Assembly (NCBI GenBank): GCA_033030425.1
Contig: JAUFSD010000009.1
Location: forward strand, 372,001 to 436,000
Direction: 5' to 3'
Origin: Verpa conica
Lineage: Eukaryota > Ascomycota > Pezizomycetes > Pezizales > Morchellaceae
Length of the DNA: 64,000 nucleotides
Every line of letters begins with the position of its first letter. Position 1 is the stretch's first letter. Both the position numbers and the translations under genes were made by a program. The notes beneath the pieces were generated by a model, which made no database searches, was not told the origin of the DNA, and saw only the letters and a list, made by a program, of their open reading frames with translations. Shown here in pieces: positions 11,239-24,426 of the stretch.

Positions 11239-12240
11239 TTAGATGGGCAAAAAGCGTTTGCTTGGGCTTTAGGTAAGTGGATATATTTTGCGTGACGCGT
11301 TGAGTAAGGTTTTGCTGGTGACAACGGAGGTTCGTTGTTTACTCTCGTGATCTAGTGTTCTAATCGGTTTATTGTGATTGATGTGAACACTCTTGCCCGT
11401 GTAAAGTAGTGGCACAAGCCTCGCCGAGACGGGCCGAGCCTCATCATACAAGGGTTCAGATCTACTAGCCATAAAAGGCGATGCTCAACGGAGGGGTTCT
11501 TTACAGTCCCCCGCAGCGGTGACAAAACCAATCAATGCCTTGCAGTAGTATCTAATCCAGCTTCAGTTCGTGCTTGTTACCATAAGATGCCAATGGCTAC
11601 CCTGAACAGGAATAGAAGGGAAGAGGGGGAAAAATCTTCCACCAGACTAAAGGAAAGGAATACCCCTACCCGCTACCTACGTACACGAGAAATCCCAACC
11701 ACGACCAGTTAGTTGGAGGTAATTACGCCTACGGCATCAGCATAGCAGCAGTTCATCCTTCAATTTATCACCTCCGTGTCCGTTTCATCTTTGTTTCCTC
11801 CAATTGCACTGATTACAGGAATCGGCTGAATCAGAAGATCTGTTCCCGGCTGGCCAATTTGAAAGACGGGTTGAGTGCTCGTCACCTTCTGCTGGTTCCC
11901 CACTCCCTTTCGCAGGAAAGCAAGAAAACCAGAAAAGAAAGGAAAGGAAAACAAAGGAAAAGATAGTTATTAGCCAACTAGATAAATACAGAAAGGAAAG
12001 GACGCAATCTACCGAATCAAGTGAGGGAGACAGCATATTCCATCCGCACTCTTTTTAGTAACTGGCCACTTCTTTCGCCAACCCCTCCTCACCATCATAT
12101 TTCTAGCTTCTAAACAACAGCCTTATAGTTGACTGTTCTTACCTGTCACTTCTCCTACTTACGACTACTCACAAAAAAAATAAAAAAACTGATACATATC
12201 ACTATTCCTCTTTTACCCACCATATACAAAAACCGCCCCA
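11239..12240. other. Divergent promoter, UFL1-like and SER2
   Basis: One kilobase separates two divergent genes. The part next to SER2 is CT- and A-rich, as in fungal leaders. No further gene was recognised; the short minus ORFs at 11269-12036 resemble nothing known. Confidence 0.6.
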
Positions 12241-13698
12241 ATGCAAGCCGACACAAATCCGATTCCCAACGGCCCTCGCAGTGGGATTACAAGGGGAACT
12301 AGTTACAGCTTGAGAGATCTGCAGGGGAGCACGCAGGGTAGCAAAGCGAGTGAAGATACCCTTGAAATACTCTCGGATGGTCGTATTGTCAAGATCAAGA
12401 ATAGTGGCATTGTACATGCCATCTCCCACAAAGACTGCGTTCCTGCAAGCTCTTCCCGCAGCCTCATCGCGACGCTGTTCTACAATAACCGCAGGAAATT
12501 CATCTATCAGGATCCTGAATCATCCGAAGCCACTGATGCTGATACTCACTATGGCACCTATGTCTCCGACATGGCAATATTCGAGTTTATGGAAATCATA
12601 GACGATCTGAAAGTTCCCTGGACAAAAGGATGCTCATCAAAGCATCGATGCCTTGATTCAACGCCGGCGCCAAAGGTCATGGAAATAGCACTCTCTATGC
12701 CTGAGATACTTGAGCTCGATGAGCTTCGGCGTCATGCGGACCTTTGGCGATTTGAGAATAAATGGAATATCGAAATAGCATTCCAGGAGAATGATGTTTT
12801 CAGGCGATATAAACGTTTGGCTGTGTTCGATATGGATTCAACCTTGATTCAACAAGAGGTGATCGATGAGATTGCTAGATTTGTTGGTGTGGGGGATAAA
12901 GTCTCCGTAAGTTTCCTTCTAGAGATATGCAGGCTCGATAGCAGAGAACTAGGCTGAATTATTGTGACATGTCGTATATAGGCAATTACCGCACGTGCTA
13001 TGAATGGTGAGATCGACTTCACCGAGTCTTTGAAGCAAAGAGTTGCTCTTCTGAAGGGAGTTCCTGCAACTGTCTTTGAAGATCTCAAATCTGTTATTAC
13101 GTTCACACCTGGAGCAAGAGAGCTCACTAGAGCCCTCAAAAAGCTGGGCTATACGCTGGCAGTATTGAGCGGAGGTTTTACGCCACTTGCAAACTATGTC
13201 AAGGACGAATTGGGCCTTGACTACGCATTTGCCAACACGGTATTACTTCCTTCTAGGGTCCAATACTAATATAAGAGAATAAATTCTGGCTCTGAAATCC
13301 TTTCTTACTTTTTCTGGTGGGGGGGATATAGCTTGTCGTTAGCGAAGACGGTAGAGAACTTACCGGAGAGCTCATTGGTGATATTGTCCACGCTGAGCGA
13401 AAAGCTGAGCTTCTTGAAGAAATTGCAAACAGACATGGAATTTCACTCAAACAGGTACTACCCCTCCTCATGAATCTTAAATTTATTGTGTTACTTACCC
13501 AGACCCCAGGTTGTTGCTATCGGCGATGGGGCCAATGACCTCAAAATGATGGCTAAAGCCGGACTCGGTATTGCCTTCAATGCTAAGCCGACTGTGCAAA
13601 TTCAAGCCCCATGCAGGCTTAACTCTGAGAGCCTTCAGGATGTGCTTTATATCCTAGGGTTCACGAAAGAGGAGCAAGATCAAATTTTGAAGGTGTAG
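12241..13698 (+). CDS. SER2: Phosphoserine phosphatase
   Basis: This HAD-family enzyme carries out the last step of serine synthesis, O-phosphoserine to serine. Four exons (12241-12906, 12982-13239, 13332-13454, 13510-13698) join in frame to a 411-residue protein. About 180 N-terminal residues, variable and fungal-specific, precede the catalytic domain. HAD motif I is VFDMDSTLIQQE with the nucleophile Asp, motif II is AVLSGGFTPLANYVKDELGL, and motif III/IV is VVAIGDGANDLKMMAKAGLG. The cap segment ARAMNGEIDFTESLKQRVAL is typical of SerB/Ser2. Frame, length and all motifs are intact. Serine feeds cysteine synthesis, linking it loosely to the sulfur genes in the window. Confidence 0.95.
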
Positions 13699-16600
13699 TC
13701 ATTCACGTATTGAAGAAGTATACCAGGGTCCATTTTCCTTGTGCTCCAACTACACTTTCTACACCCCTGCTTTGGGTTCGATTTTGAGATGGTATTTGAT
13801 AAAAAGGACCCCTACAAGATATACAACTTCTGTTCTTGGTTATTTCAATTTTTTCACTTCTTTGTTTGTTATGAGTTATTTCGGATTAGCGCGCGGATGT
13901 TATCTCTTTTTTGGGGTATGGCGTGGGGATACAAAGTCATACACGGGTGTCGCTCCTAGTAGAAGTGAGAAATATAGTATGAAAAGACAATAAGTACAAT
14001 ATAGTAGTCTTTGATAGAAATTATAGTACTACTAGCGATTGAGTACAGTGTAGTACCTTTCAAAAATCCATTTGTTATTTTGATGAAATTGGGCTTTGGT
14101 ACTTGGCTTTAGGCTCTGAGCTATAGAGTTGATCTCAGCCAATCCAATAGCTACACTTCTTATACCCTGCTCTTGGCGTTGTACGCAATCGGTTGACAAT
14201 ATTACTAGGTAAAAGATATTTCTTGGCAATTACTCATATGACCCTACTACGTGTAAATTTTTACCGTAATATTGCGTTTGATTTACGGTAACAAGTCGTT
14301 TTCTCTGTGTTACCTATATATATCTGTGTGCGTATGCTAAAAGATCATGTAACCAGGCCGGCAGTTCTGGGATGTGCGCGGGTAGTATTTGCCCGGTGTT
14401 TGCGCACTCTGAGACAACATAGTTGCTAACGTGTTCTTTAAACTGCTTATGGAGTACGAATTGAAGGTTTTGTTGAACATACGAGAATTCCAATTACAGA
14501 TTGGCTATAGTCGATGCAAGAAAGTGCAAAACATGGGCTTGTTGTGGGCAATGCCGAGCAGGGGGGCAGTCTTTCGATAGTCATATATATGCACCTAGCC
14601 TTGCTATGTAGAAATCAGTATTCGGGAACATTGTACATACATGTAGGAATCGAGATTTTTGGATCAGAGATCGATCAAATAATGATGGAGTTTCTTTGTA
14701 TTTTTTTTTAATGAAAATACTGTTAATTAGGAACGCCAATATTATTAGTGATAAAACGATCCGAGACCCCCGAGGTACTCGTAGCAACGAGGGAGGCTAA
14801 AACAACTACTAAAACGCAACACTAAAACTACAATAAGGGCTAAGAAATCACTGTCTCAAATATCAAAGCTTTTAGGAATAGAACTTGGGCTATATTTTAC
14901 TTTTTCTGTATTGATAAGTACTTTGTAGGTGTAGTTTGATGGTTGCTATCTTACTAGGATCCCGGATCGTTTTGGCCACTAATAATATATCAATATCAAT
15001 CAAGCTATAGATATCATCCTAACTATTCTTTATAATAGTCAAATATCATGTTATTGCTATTCTGAGAAAGTAGGTTATCATACTACCATGAATGGTTTGA
15101 TTCAGCACCCCCAGAGAGATATCGTGGGCCTAAATAATAGACATTTCTATAGAAACCTACCCGATAGGCCTATACCCAGAACCTAATACCAAGATTACAA
15201 GGTGGGGTCTAAGTTTTATAGCGTCATACCTGAGTAGTGTAGATAGACGTATTATGAGGGTTTTATGTCTTGCGGTGTTCTCATAATGACTCATTTAATT
15301 TTCATTATCTGAAAACTTCTCGGGCTTAGAATTACAATCTAAAACTCCTCCAGATAACTACGAGAAGGCGCCAATGATTTCGGGAAGGATCACATGACAG
15401 ATATTTAGCTTTAAACGATGTTTTAAATATCGGAAACTGTCAACCTTCAAGCCTTACTCCTCCGACGCTCTTGATAGTCCTATAGTAGTTGGTATAACTG
15501 GCTGGGTTACCCAGTTACTGCTTATTATTTAATCCTATAATACCGTCTTCTACCCTTAGCTAATAGAATTTCACTGAGTAAGCTACATTGATCTTACTTT
15601 TAAATCAAAGTGAGCACCCTTCCTTCCCCGAGAATTTTTTATCTCAATCCTTCAAACCAATACAAACCTAGTGTGACCACAAATCATAGCACTCATAGGA
15701 TCTCTGTACTGAAGAATTGATGTTTGACGGGTCGCGGATACGGCGGCAAATGTTTTCAAGTTTTGCACAAACTATGTAAGAGTTTGTTTCAGTGTAATAT
15801 TTGGTTGACTAATCTCCTTAAAATACGTCTCAGCACAGGTACTTTTGGTCCCATGACAAAGAATCCACATACGGGTAAGATTTACTTAAGTAGACGATAG
15901 ACTAGGCCTGCATACCAGTCAGGCTCTAAGAGTCCATAATATGCACATGCAGTCCGTTCTAGAAACACCATCTACCTACTCTATATTGGCCGGATTTAGT
16001 GGCCACGGAGTGGGTTGATCATCGTAGCTATGAGATCATGTCGGATGCATGTGGCACAACGGAATCGGAAACAAAGCCAAGGGCTGACAACATCAAGCAT
16101 CCGATTCTACCAGTCAGTCTGCATACTCGGGATTGGCCGTATCAATAACTGCAGATATCCCGCTGATCATCACCAGCAGACTGCCAAAAATTGTTTTTTG
16201 GGGGGCCGGGGAGCAATGTGCCAGCATTACTGGCCCTCGCCATCCCTGAGACAGTTTGTCGGGTACGCAAACAGTTCCCCCTTGTTAACAGTGTATAATA
16301 ATCATAAATTTGAATTTAGTACCACAGAATGTCGGACCTTTAGTTATCATCTAGTGGTTTGCCAGCAGACCTGTGGTCGTGGCACAGATGTAATCGGCAA
16401 ATAGATGACTCCAATCTGGATTTACAGCTATCTAACCCCGCTAAAAATTGTTTTCGTTTGAGACCTGCCGATTAGCTAGGCCGCATTACTCAGGGGTTGA
16501 TCGTGATTACTCAATCTCGGGAAGAATTAAAAGACACCGGGCCGATGATAAGTGTTTATTATGTAAGGACGACGTTTAAACTCTACACGTTTATCATATC

Positions 16601-17549
16601 AGCACCACGGCGTGACACATTTAAAGGTTCTTTTAAGGCCCAGTCGGTTAGTATACATTGAAAACCCTATAGCTATTCTAGGCTTAGTTATCAAAAGAAT
16701 ATAATAGGTGCATAAAGGAGTATAGCTCTCCCCTTCACACCCTTCCACTAGTTCGCTAAGCCTATAACAATATATCTTTAGGAGGATTTAGGGGTTGAAA
16801 CAGTTATATTTGCCTTCCCTTAGTGGGTTTCGGTGCATTGTCACTCGGGTTTCCGATACCTATCGCCTATAAATTATCTAAAGAAATACTAAAAGAACTT
16901 ACTATAGGTTATGCGCCTCTCATAAAAGAAAAACGCACCTGGTCAACTAGAAATTCCGGGTCTCGACCTCTAGTCTAAATCTAGGAATATCCAGAACGTA
17001 TATGGTACCTTTAGAGTTTTATTACCCCTCATTGAAATATATTGAGTGTTGGTTACGTACATCGGTGACCTGTTATGTACTATCAGCTCGCCTTTGGCAA
17101 TATAAGGCTTCACGAACACGAGCCAAATTAAGACTTATCATGGTTTACGCACCCCTAATGTTTGGTATCGCTGGAATACTAATTTATCCAATTATCACCT
17201 ACGCCCACTAAAATAGCAGGGGGGGGGTTCTCTTAGTTAATTATAAACCTACGTCAAAACTGATGATCATTGCGATACGATAGCGCCAACTTCCGAGGCA
17301 CTGTAAGCTTCTAGCCTTGTTAACCATTCTTGCTTAGGCATGTATAACTAGTCTTGGGAAACTTGCTGGATGGTTGAGGTGTCTTCTCCAATAGGTCAAG
17401 TTCGTGCGGGCGGGTATTTAGGTACTACGATGGAGTTTAGCTATTAGGATACATACTAGGGCCATCCAAGTATCAAGGTGGAAAGCTCTCTAACCTAGTA
17501 ACGTACTAGTTGCCTACCTTTACCTTCAACTAGAGTGAGATTCCGAGGG

Positions 17550-17567
17550 CCGAGTGAGATCCTATGA
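17550..17567 (+). repeat. Dispersed bipartite motif
   Basis: CCGAGTGAGATCCTATGA fits the YCGAGTGAKA-N4-ATGA consensus exactly. Confidence 0.6.
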
Positions 17568-20500
17568 CCAAGGCCATGCTACTATCTGAAAAACACAAAG
17601 GTTAGTAGGTGGTAGTTCAGATATGTTGGATCTTTAGGTTTGCGGCTGAAAGGTTGAAGGAATGAAGAAACCGGACCAAAACCCCGGCAATATCGACGCC
17701 TTAGGATTTGTCAGGGTAATATACAGATTCCAAAAGGCTTATAGCCTACGGCTGAGTTAAAAACGCGGACCGTGAAAATTATTACTGAGCGGCTGGTGAA
17801 TTCTTATTAATAGTTAAGGCGAGCGGCCGTCTAAAAACTGTGGTATGCCTTATAAGAGATGTATGGGTGGCGCGCTTACAACAATCTAGCACCAAGAATA
17901 TGCTGATGGGCCTAGATTTTTTTTTCAGATGATGGAAGATGTATTACTGTTACTAAAGTGAGCCTTTGGTTCTCCTCGCTCTAATCTGCGTTCTATGATA
18001 GTTGCCAAGCGGTTCGCTTACTCCGACGTAGCATGTCTACTCTAGCAACGCTCTATGTCAATATCGTATCAAATATTTGGAATACATACCCCGAATAAGC
18101 ATTATAGAGTATTGAGATTTCAAATTAGGTAGATCAATTCGTCTAGTCGGTAAAGCTACCTCCCTCCAGGGTAAGCTAGTATAGCTAGGGCTCACATTTC
18201 CCCCCTTACCCACGGTCATTACAACCAAGTTAACTGCTTTGAGCTGCCCTATAAAGTGCACGAAAGGCAGCATTCTGTACTGGGCGATGGGACAGCAATA
18301 TTGGTTGAGAGCTTCTCTGGTCTGTAGATGTAAGAACTTTTAGCGTAGTGCGGCTCTTGGTTGTATGTACTTCGCAGAAACTAATGGAAGCCAGTCGTAA
18401 GCGGGGGATACCTATTTATTAAATCAGTTTATCGCCACCCTTCTACACTCCGAGGAGGTTGGGATGTTTTTGACTGTATATAATTGTGATTGATCGATTT
18501 CTGCAGAAAGCAGATTTGCGCTTGAAAGTGCAACAGCTTGATTCGTGTTCTAGTGCACTTTCATGTTTAAGTCCTTACTCCAAGTACAGAAACACTTGTG
18601 GGAGTACTGTATTGGCCCAGGTTGGGGCGATGTAACCAAATACCGTAGAAATTGGCGAACATCCTCATGGGCTTAAGGCAAAGTGGAGGGAGAGAGGGTT
18701 TCTTTTCCAGCCAGTCAAATACGCCAGATTGCCTACTGTATATACTTGTCACATTAGGAAAGTGCTGCTAGAGATAAACCTAGCCCTAATATTTAATAAA
18801 TTAAAACTATTAAACCTTAGAGGTTTCAAGCCAAGAGGAAAGTAGTTTCCAGCCAACCAGATCCATTGTCCCAATAATACCTTTCCCATGACGTTTTGAA
18901 GCAACCTCTTGTTAATCCTACCCTGGCTTTTGAGTAAGTCATGCACTATCGTACATCTAAATGACTGCAAGAATAGTTATATATTAATTATGCCCCTCTC
19001 TAAAAATAGTAGTCGCTAGACAGACATACATTATACACGAAGGGGAGGGAGTTGTCAACGGACCTGAATGTTTTGGCACAAGGTAACGCATGCATGGAGC
19101 ACTCAAATGTAGACATATTTACTATTCAAATTCTTAACTTTACGATTCTCGAAAGAATCACTGAGGAGATAAATAGAGATGTTCCCTTAAACAGCTTGAC
19201 TATTCTAAAAGACTTTTCCCTTGCCAGCTTAAGGAGTAAATATACTATGAGCCTTGTCGCTTTATAAATTACCTACACTTGAAAAAGATGCGCTTGTCCA
19301 GACTCGCGAACGTGATGACCTCGGTGACATTTATAGAGTTGGGATAAATAGCGGTAGTGGCAATTGAGATCTCAGAAACTAGCTAGCTTCATTTAGTTTT
19401 ATTAATTCTATAAGATTTCCGCGCCTGAAAATACTTGATTTTCTTGTCATAGATTAAATAGAGGCCATAAGAATCAATATTACTATTGCGGATAATGAGG
19501 ATATAATTAGCTTGAACTCCCAGCTCTGAACTCTGTCGGCAACTTGACATTACCATATATATAGGCCAATTTCAAACGTATGTATAAAAACATATCATAC
19601 TCCCAAGGTTTTTTTTAGTCCCTCCACAAAAAGAGTGGGAAAAGCTACTAGTAATATCTTCCTTAAACAGTACCCTCTCACGGCAAGCTCACGAGATAGT
19701 CGGTCCTGTCAGCCTTATCAATGGAACTGAATTACGAATATATACGGGTAAAACTTATATGTACGTACTCACTAACCTATAGATTCTGATTAGTTATTAT
19801 GATCCTTTGTGTCAGGTGTAAGATGTTTTTTTTTCTAGAGTAGTAATGCCTTTAATTATTGAGTGATAGCTTACGAGATATCCAACCAACTACGATTTTA
19901 TTATTGAGATGATCGACGTAGCTAAGTGTTATGCTATAAAAGATATTGTGGTCACATGACATGACGTCATAGCAACACCTCACTTCTTCATTTCTACAGT
20001 AAAGGTCGATCAAGAGAAGCCAACCAGATAGTGTTTCTAAAATGCAAATACATGACATGTAGACCGTATAAAACAAGCGCTTTATACTAAAACTTAACCA
20101 CAACCCAAATGAAGAAACTACAGCTTCTCAAATACGCCAGCTAGCTGCACCTCTAAATAATCAATCAACTCATAAGCACTATAGTACCCAAACCTTCCTC
20201 CACCTCCCGTAAACCGGACTTCCTAGAGTGGATACCTAACCCAGTTAAAGCTACATGTCAGAAAAACGTATATACCTAATTAATAGCTATATATTACTAC
20301 ATATTAATAAGGTAGTCATAAAGGTTGACACGGGTATAAGTTCTCCCACAGATACAGATCATAGGCCCGAGAAATACCACGCCAATGGTTGATTTAACAA
20401 AAATACCGAAAATTTAATTACGTCTATTCTCTAGCTAAACTTCAGTAAGTGTATTTAGAGGTTTGATTACGGAAGTACAAGAAGTAATCAGGCTCTAGAT

Positions 20501-20804
20501 TTGATAGCAGACGATAAAGAGGGGATGAAGGTATTTTAAATCTATAAGTTATGATGAAAACCTTACATGTAGATATTTAAATAATAAATCATGTAAAATT
20601 ACAAAATAGGAAATGATACACAAGTAACTCTAATAATATGAATGAATTTATATTAAGTACATGGAGCCTACTCTAATAATATATAAGTAGATTAATTTAA
20701 TTCTACCAATCTCAGCGACTAAAAGAATTATCTAGAAGTGAATACGGAGTCCTAGTTCCACTATATACTATCGATAGCTCAGCCGACTTAGCCGCTACTT
20801 TAAT

Positions 20805-20850
20805 AGAGTGATATCTCATGACCTTCCCCCTTTCATGAATTCTCACTCGG
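20805..20850. repeat. Two inverted motif copies, 46-base miniature pair
   Basis: AGAGTGATATCTCATGA (plus) is followed 11 bases later by the minus-strand copy CCGAGTGAGAATTCATGA. The two face inward and could form a hairpin, the only place in the window where copies abut. Confidence 0.6.
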
Positions 20851-21304
20851 TCGTGCTTCCTTCTCCACAGATATTTTCAGGGCCGTTATTTCACTCTCGG
20901 CTTTGAAGTCACTAGAAAACTAAGTTTCTGGATTTCTCTACAAAATCCTCCTAGCTCGTACGCTACTCCACTAAGAACTAGAATGAAACCAGCACAAAAA
21001 ATTCCCTATCACGTGCCCCCCTACTGTACAACGTTTGTGAGTACTGGAGATAGATATTTCACGCATTCATCATCACGTAGCGGGAACAAGAATATATCCC
21101 ACAGAAAAGAACATAGTTACAAAACAAAATGTAATAAAAAAACAGCCTTGTTCCTGTTTTGTAACACACATATAGATAGATTACTCAATAGGATTCCCAT
21201 CCTGGTCAACCAATACTGTCCCCGTATACTCCGCTTCCTTCCACCTGAAACCACCCAACCTTGAGCCCCCCAGCTCGAACACAAAAGAAATAAAGCAAGC
21301 ACAC

Positions 21305-24300
21305 CTACATAGTCTCTGTATGTACGCCCTCACTCGCTGGGCTTGCTGCACTCTCGCTCACGACTTCACGAGACTCAGTGTCTACCTCAACCTCCCTTTG
21401 TTTCGGCTCGCCCTGGGCATCTTTCTTCTCTTCCTTCACCACAGTCTCGGGATTCGCACCATCAACCAGTGGTCCCGCAACACCCTGTTCCGCTTCCGGG
21501 ACAGCAGATTCCTCAGGAATCTCATTACCAAACTCATCGAGGAGACGAGTGCGTGTTTCGTAGCGGGTGTGGAATTCAACCTTGCCCTCGAGAGCCTTGA
21601 CTTCTTCCTCGTCTAAGAGATTTCCATCCTGATCGCGGTACTCGATCTTTTCTTCTGAGAAGACTACTTGGCTGTCTTGCTCTTCTACCTTGGCAGCCTG
21701 AATGGCTGGCATTTTAGCAATAACGGGTTCACCTGCGGGTTTCTCTGTAACGGCTTCCTCGGGAGCTAAAGAGGACTGGGCGGGGGGGTTTGGTTTATGA
21801 ACGGTAGATTCGTTAGATGCCGGGATAGGGTTAGCAGAATATTCCTCGTACTATATAGCTCATTAGTTATACTGCCCACTGGTATGTAGATAAGAGAGAA
21901 ACGTACCGTGTTGTAGAAAGTATTACAGTCCCAATCCCATGCGTTGAATAGCTTTACCTTCCTGCATTCACTCTTGGTCCATGGGTTTCCATACGCCAAT
22001 GGGGCATATAGTCCGAAAGCAACAATACTGAAAGCCAAGAACACCACAGCGAGAGTCCACCCAGCAGCTGGCTTTTCCCTCAGTTTCAGCACACCAATCC
22101 TCGCAGTCACGAAATCGAATAATTGACACAATGCGATAATAGCAAAGTACAATGCTGGAAAATAATGATGCAAAAATAGCTGTCTCTGCATAAGGTAGAA
22201 CGGGAAATAATGGAACGCCCATCCCAAAACAGCAACACCAATCTCAAAATCGAAGCGGCGGAAATTGGTAACGGAGTAGTCGTTATAACCCCTCTGCCAC
22301 CTGAGCACTGCAAGAGCCTTGAAGCCAACATAGATAGCAATGGCAATAGTTGAGGACCACCAGATGACTGGATTACCAATGAGGTAAACTTGACGATGGT
22401 CCTTACCCCAAAAATTGATTCCGCGCTTCAATATCGGCCAGCTCGAAGGACGGGAATCCCAAGCGTGAGATTCGACAAGCCCGGCATTGGTGCGCCACAT
22501 GACCTTATTGAGTTCCCAAAACTTACCAAAGAAGCCGGGGTTGCGGTAGTTGACACGCTCAGCGTCCTCGCCTAGTTGCGAGTGCTCGTTTTGTTCAACA
22601 TACCAGACGCTGTTGGGGAGAGTTGCACCTTTTGCGCAGGTGACTTCTTGTTGCTCATAACCCCAATCCGGGAGCTTGACCTTGTGAGAAAAGAGAACGC
22701 AGCCAGTCATAGTGTGAACAAGCTTGAATTTAGTCTGAATAGTGCGGACCCTTTTCTTTGCTTCGGAGCCTTCGGAAAGATGCTTAACAATTTCAATGCG
22801 GAAGACATCATTTGCATCACCTTCAAAGCCCTTGTATCCATAAGCTGAAACTTCATTCTGCCATTCCGCCTCAGTGACCGGGGGCCTGACGTCATGCGAA
22901 TGTAAACGCCTATCAGTAGGTCCATGGTACAATCTAATCTGAGCACCATCCTCAATAAAAACTGGCGGAGAGATAGCATCAAAACCAGAGATTCCCTCTC
23001 CTCCAATAGGATTAGTCTGGTTCTCAATAGTCCAGAGGTTGTTTTCATCCTTATGGGGGTACAACGTTATCTGCTGCTGCTTGGAACCGGTGGGGTACAT
23101 GTGATTATGCGAGTGGAGATAGCCACCCTGGGTGTTGTGATGTCTGATGGAAACGCGAGAGCCAAAGGCAACATCCGCAGGAACACTATGCATGCCCTTG
23201 GAGTTGAGGGTAGCCTGGAATTCTGAAGACATGAAGCCGTCGCCGTCACCAGGGTTACGGAGGAGCATAAAGTGGATCACAAACATAGACATGTAAAATA
23301 CGACGGGAACAATGATAAGGCAGAAAACACGGGCGAAGAAATGTTTGAACCAGAGGCGCTATTGGAGTCAAAACCAGTGATCAATTCCTATAAAGAGATA
23401 GAGAACTTACGGGAGTAATGTTCTTGGTATCACCCAAGAGGAACCATAGTTGGAGAACAGTTAAGCTTCCAACCCAAGCAATTGTGAACAAACCAACCCA
23501 CTTCACACTGACAGTAGCCCCAAGACCCAAACCGGTCATAGTAAGCCAAAACCACCAGTTGGGCGAAAACGCTCTAGAACTGCCTTGTTCATGGATGTTG
23601 AGGAATGAGGTCCAGGCGAGAGCTGTGATTGCTGTGAAACTGACCAAAGGTGAATCCAAGAGAATAAGACGGGATTGGGTCAAAAGCCCATTTTCTGATA
23701 AAAGTCAGTATATCCACCATATAGCATTTTGCTGAGCCTTTCCAAGTCCACTGACCAAAAATAATGAATCCAGCGCCCAAAAACGACGAAGCAGTAGAGC
23801 AACCAGCAGCCTTCAAAGTCAAAAACATGGTAGGAACCACCAAGATTCCCAGAATAGCGGGCAACATCCTCATTGCTACATAAGGCACTCCTGCCGCAAG
23901 ATAATCCTTTCCAATCTCTTTGAAATCGAAGCTCCCGTCAAACCCAGCCAGAAAACCCGCAAGTGTAATGAGCATCTTCGCGAGCGGAGGATGCACGTCC
24001 ATGAAGAACCTTCCTTTAATATACTTTGTTGCAAACCCACCAAAGCTAATACTAATCAGCCACCATAGCCATAGTTTTAATACAGCTTCTAGGAACTTAC
24101 TGGACTTCGTCAAACACGACGCTGCTAGGCTGGTATATACGGAACAATCGCACAGCAGCAGCTATGACCGTCAAAAGAGAAAGAAGCTGGAAATCCGAAG
24201 ATGGAAGCATCAAGACGTCATTATCTTTAACCTTATATTTTTTTGTCGAGACATCTCGCTTCGGCGGTGCCGACGGAGCCGCAGATGTTGTAGAAACCGT

Positions 24301-24426
24301 GGGAGAAGGAGCCTCAACAGCAGCATCGGCTCTCTTAGCTTTTCGGCGCGGCGAACGACTTCGAGAGCGGGACCGGGAACGTGAACCCTTCTCGTCTACT
24401 GCTAGACGGGGGTTTTTCGGAGGCAT
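21305..24426 (-). CDS. PMT1: Dolichyl-phosphate-mannose protein O-mannosyltransferase, Pmt1 type
   Basis: This ER membrane enzyme moves mannose from dolichyl phosphate to Ser/Thr of secretory proteins and usually pairs with a Pmt2-type partner. Five exons give about 965 residues. Exon 1 has an SR-rich cytosolic start and ends in VVFDEV, completed across the intron to DEVHFGGFATKYIKGRFF; the acidic pair there is essential in the family. MDVHPPLAKMLITLAGFLAG and YVAMRMLPAI follow. Exon 4 holds the lumenal MIR repeats (MHSVPADVAFGSRVSIRHHN, GGYLHSHNHMYPTGSKQQQI) and the C-terminal membrane helices with FLHHYFPALYFAI. Exon 5 is an acidic tail with EFHTRYETRTRLLDEFGNEI, typical of the Pmt1 subfamily. 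Introns lie near 24050-24100, 23695-23755, 23359-23410 and 21851-21906. All motifs are intact. Confidence 0.95.

Larger units (their letters stand above)
13699..21304. other. 7.6-kb gene-free TpA-rich region
   Basis: The stretch is rich in TAG, CTA and TATA words and in stop codons in all frames. No ORF resembles a known protein; the longest (16015-16404, plus, 129 codons) and one at 17002-17211 have no recognisable domain. The look is that of old repeats eroded by C-to-T change, as after repeat-induced point mutation, but I computed no index. A patch at about 15950-16420 is less AT-rich. Three copies of the dispersed 18-base motif lie near its right half. Confidence 0.6.

Noticed and set aside
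16015..16404. 129-codon plus-strand ORF in the TpA-rich desert
   Set aside because: It resembles no protein family and lies in DNA otherwise full of stops; it is more likely a less eroded repeat fragment.
16836..16853. Possible minus-strand copy of the dispersed motif (CCGAGTGACAATGCACC)
   Set aside because: It fails at the K position and in the ATGA half.
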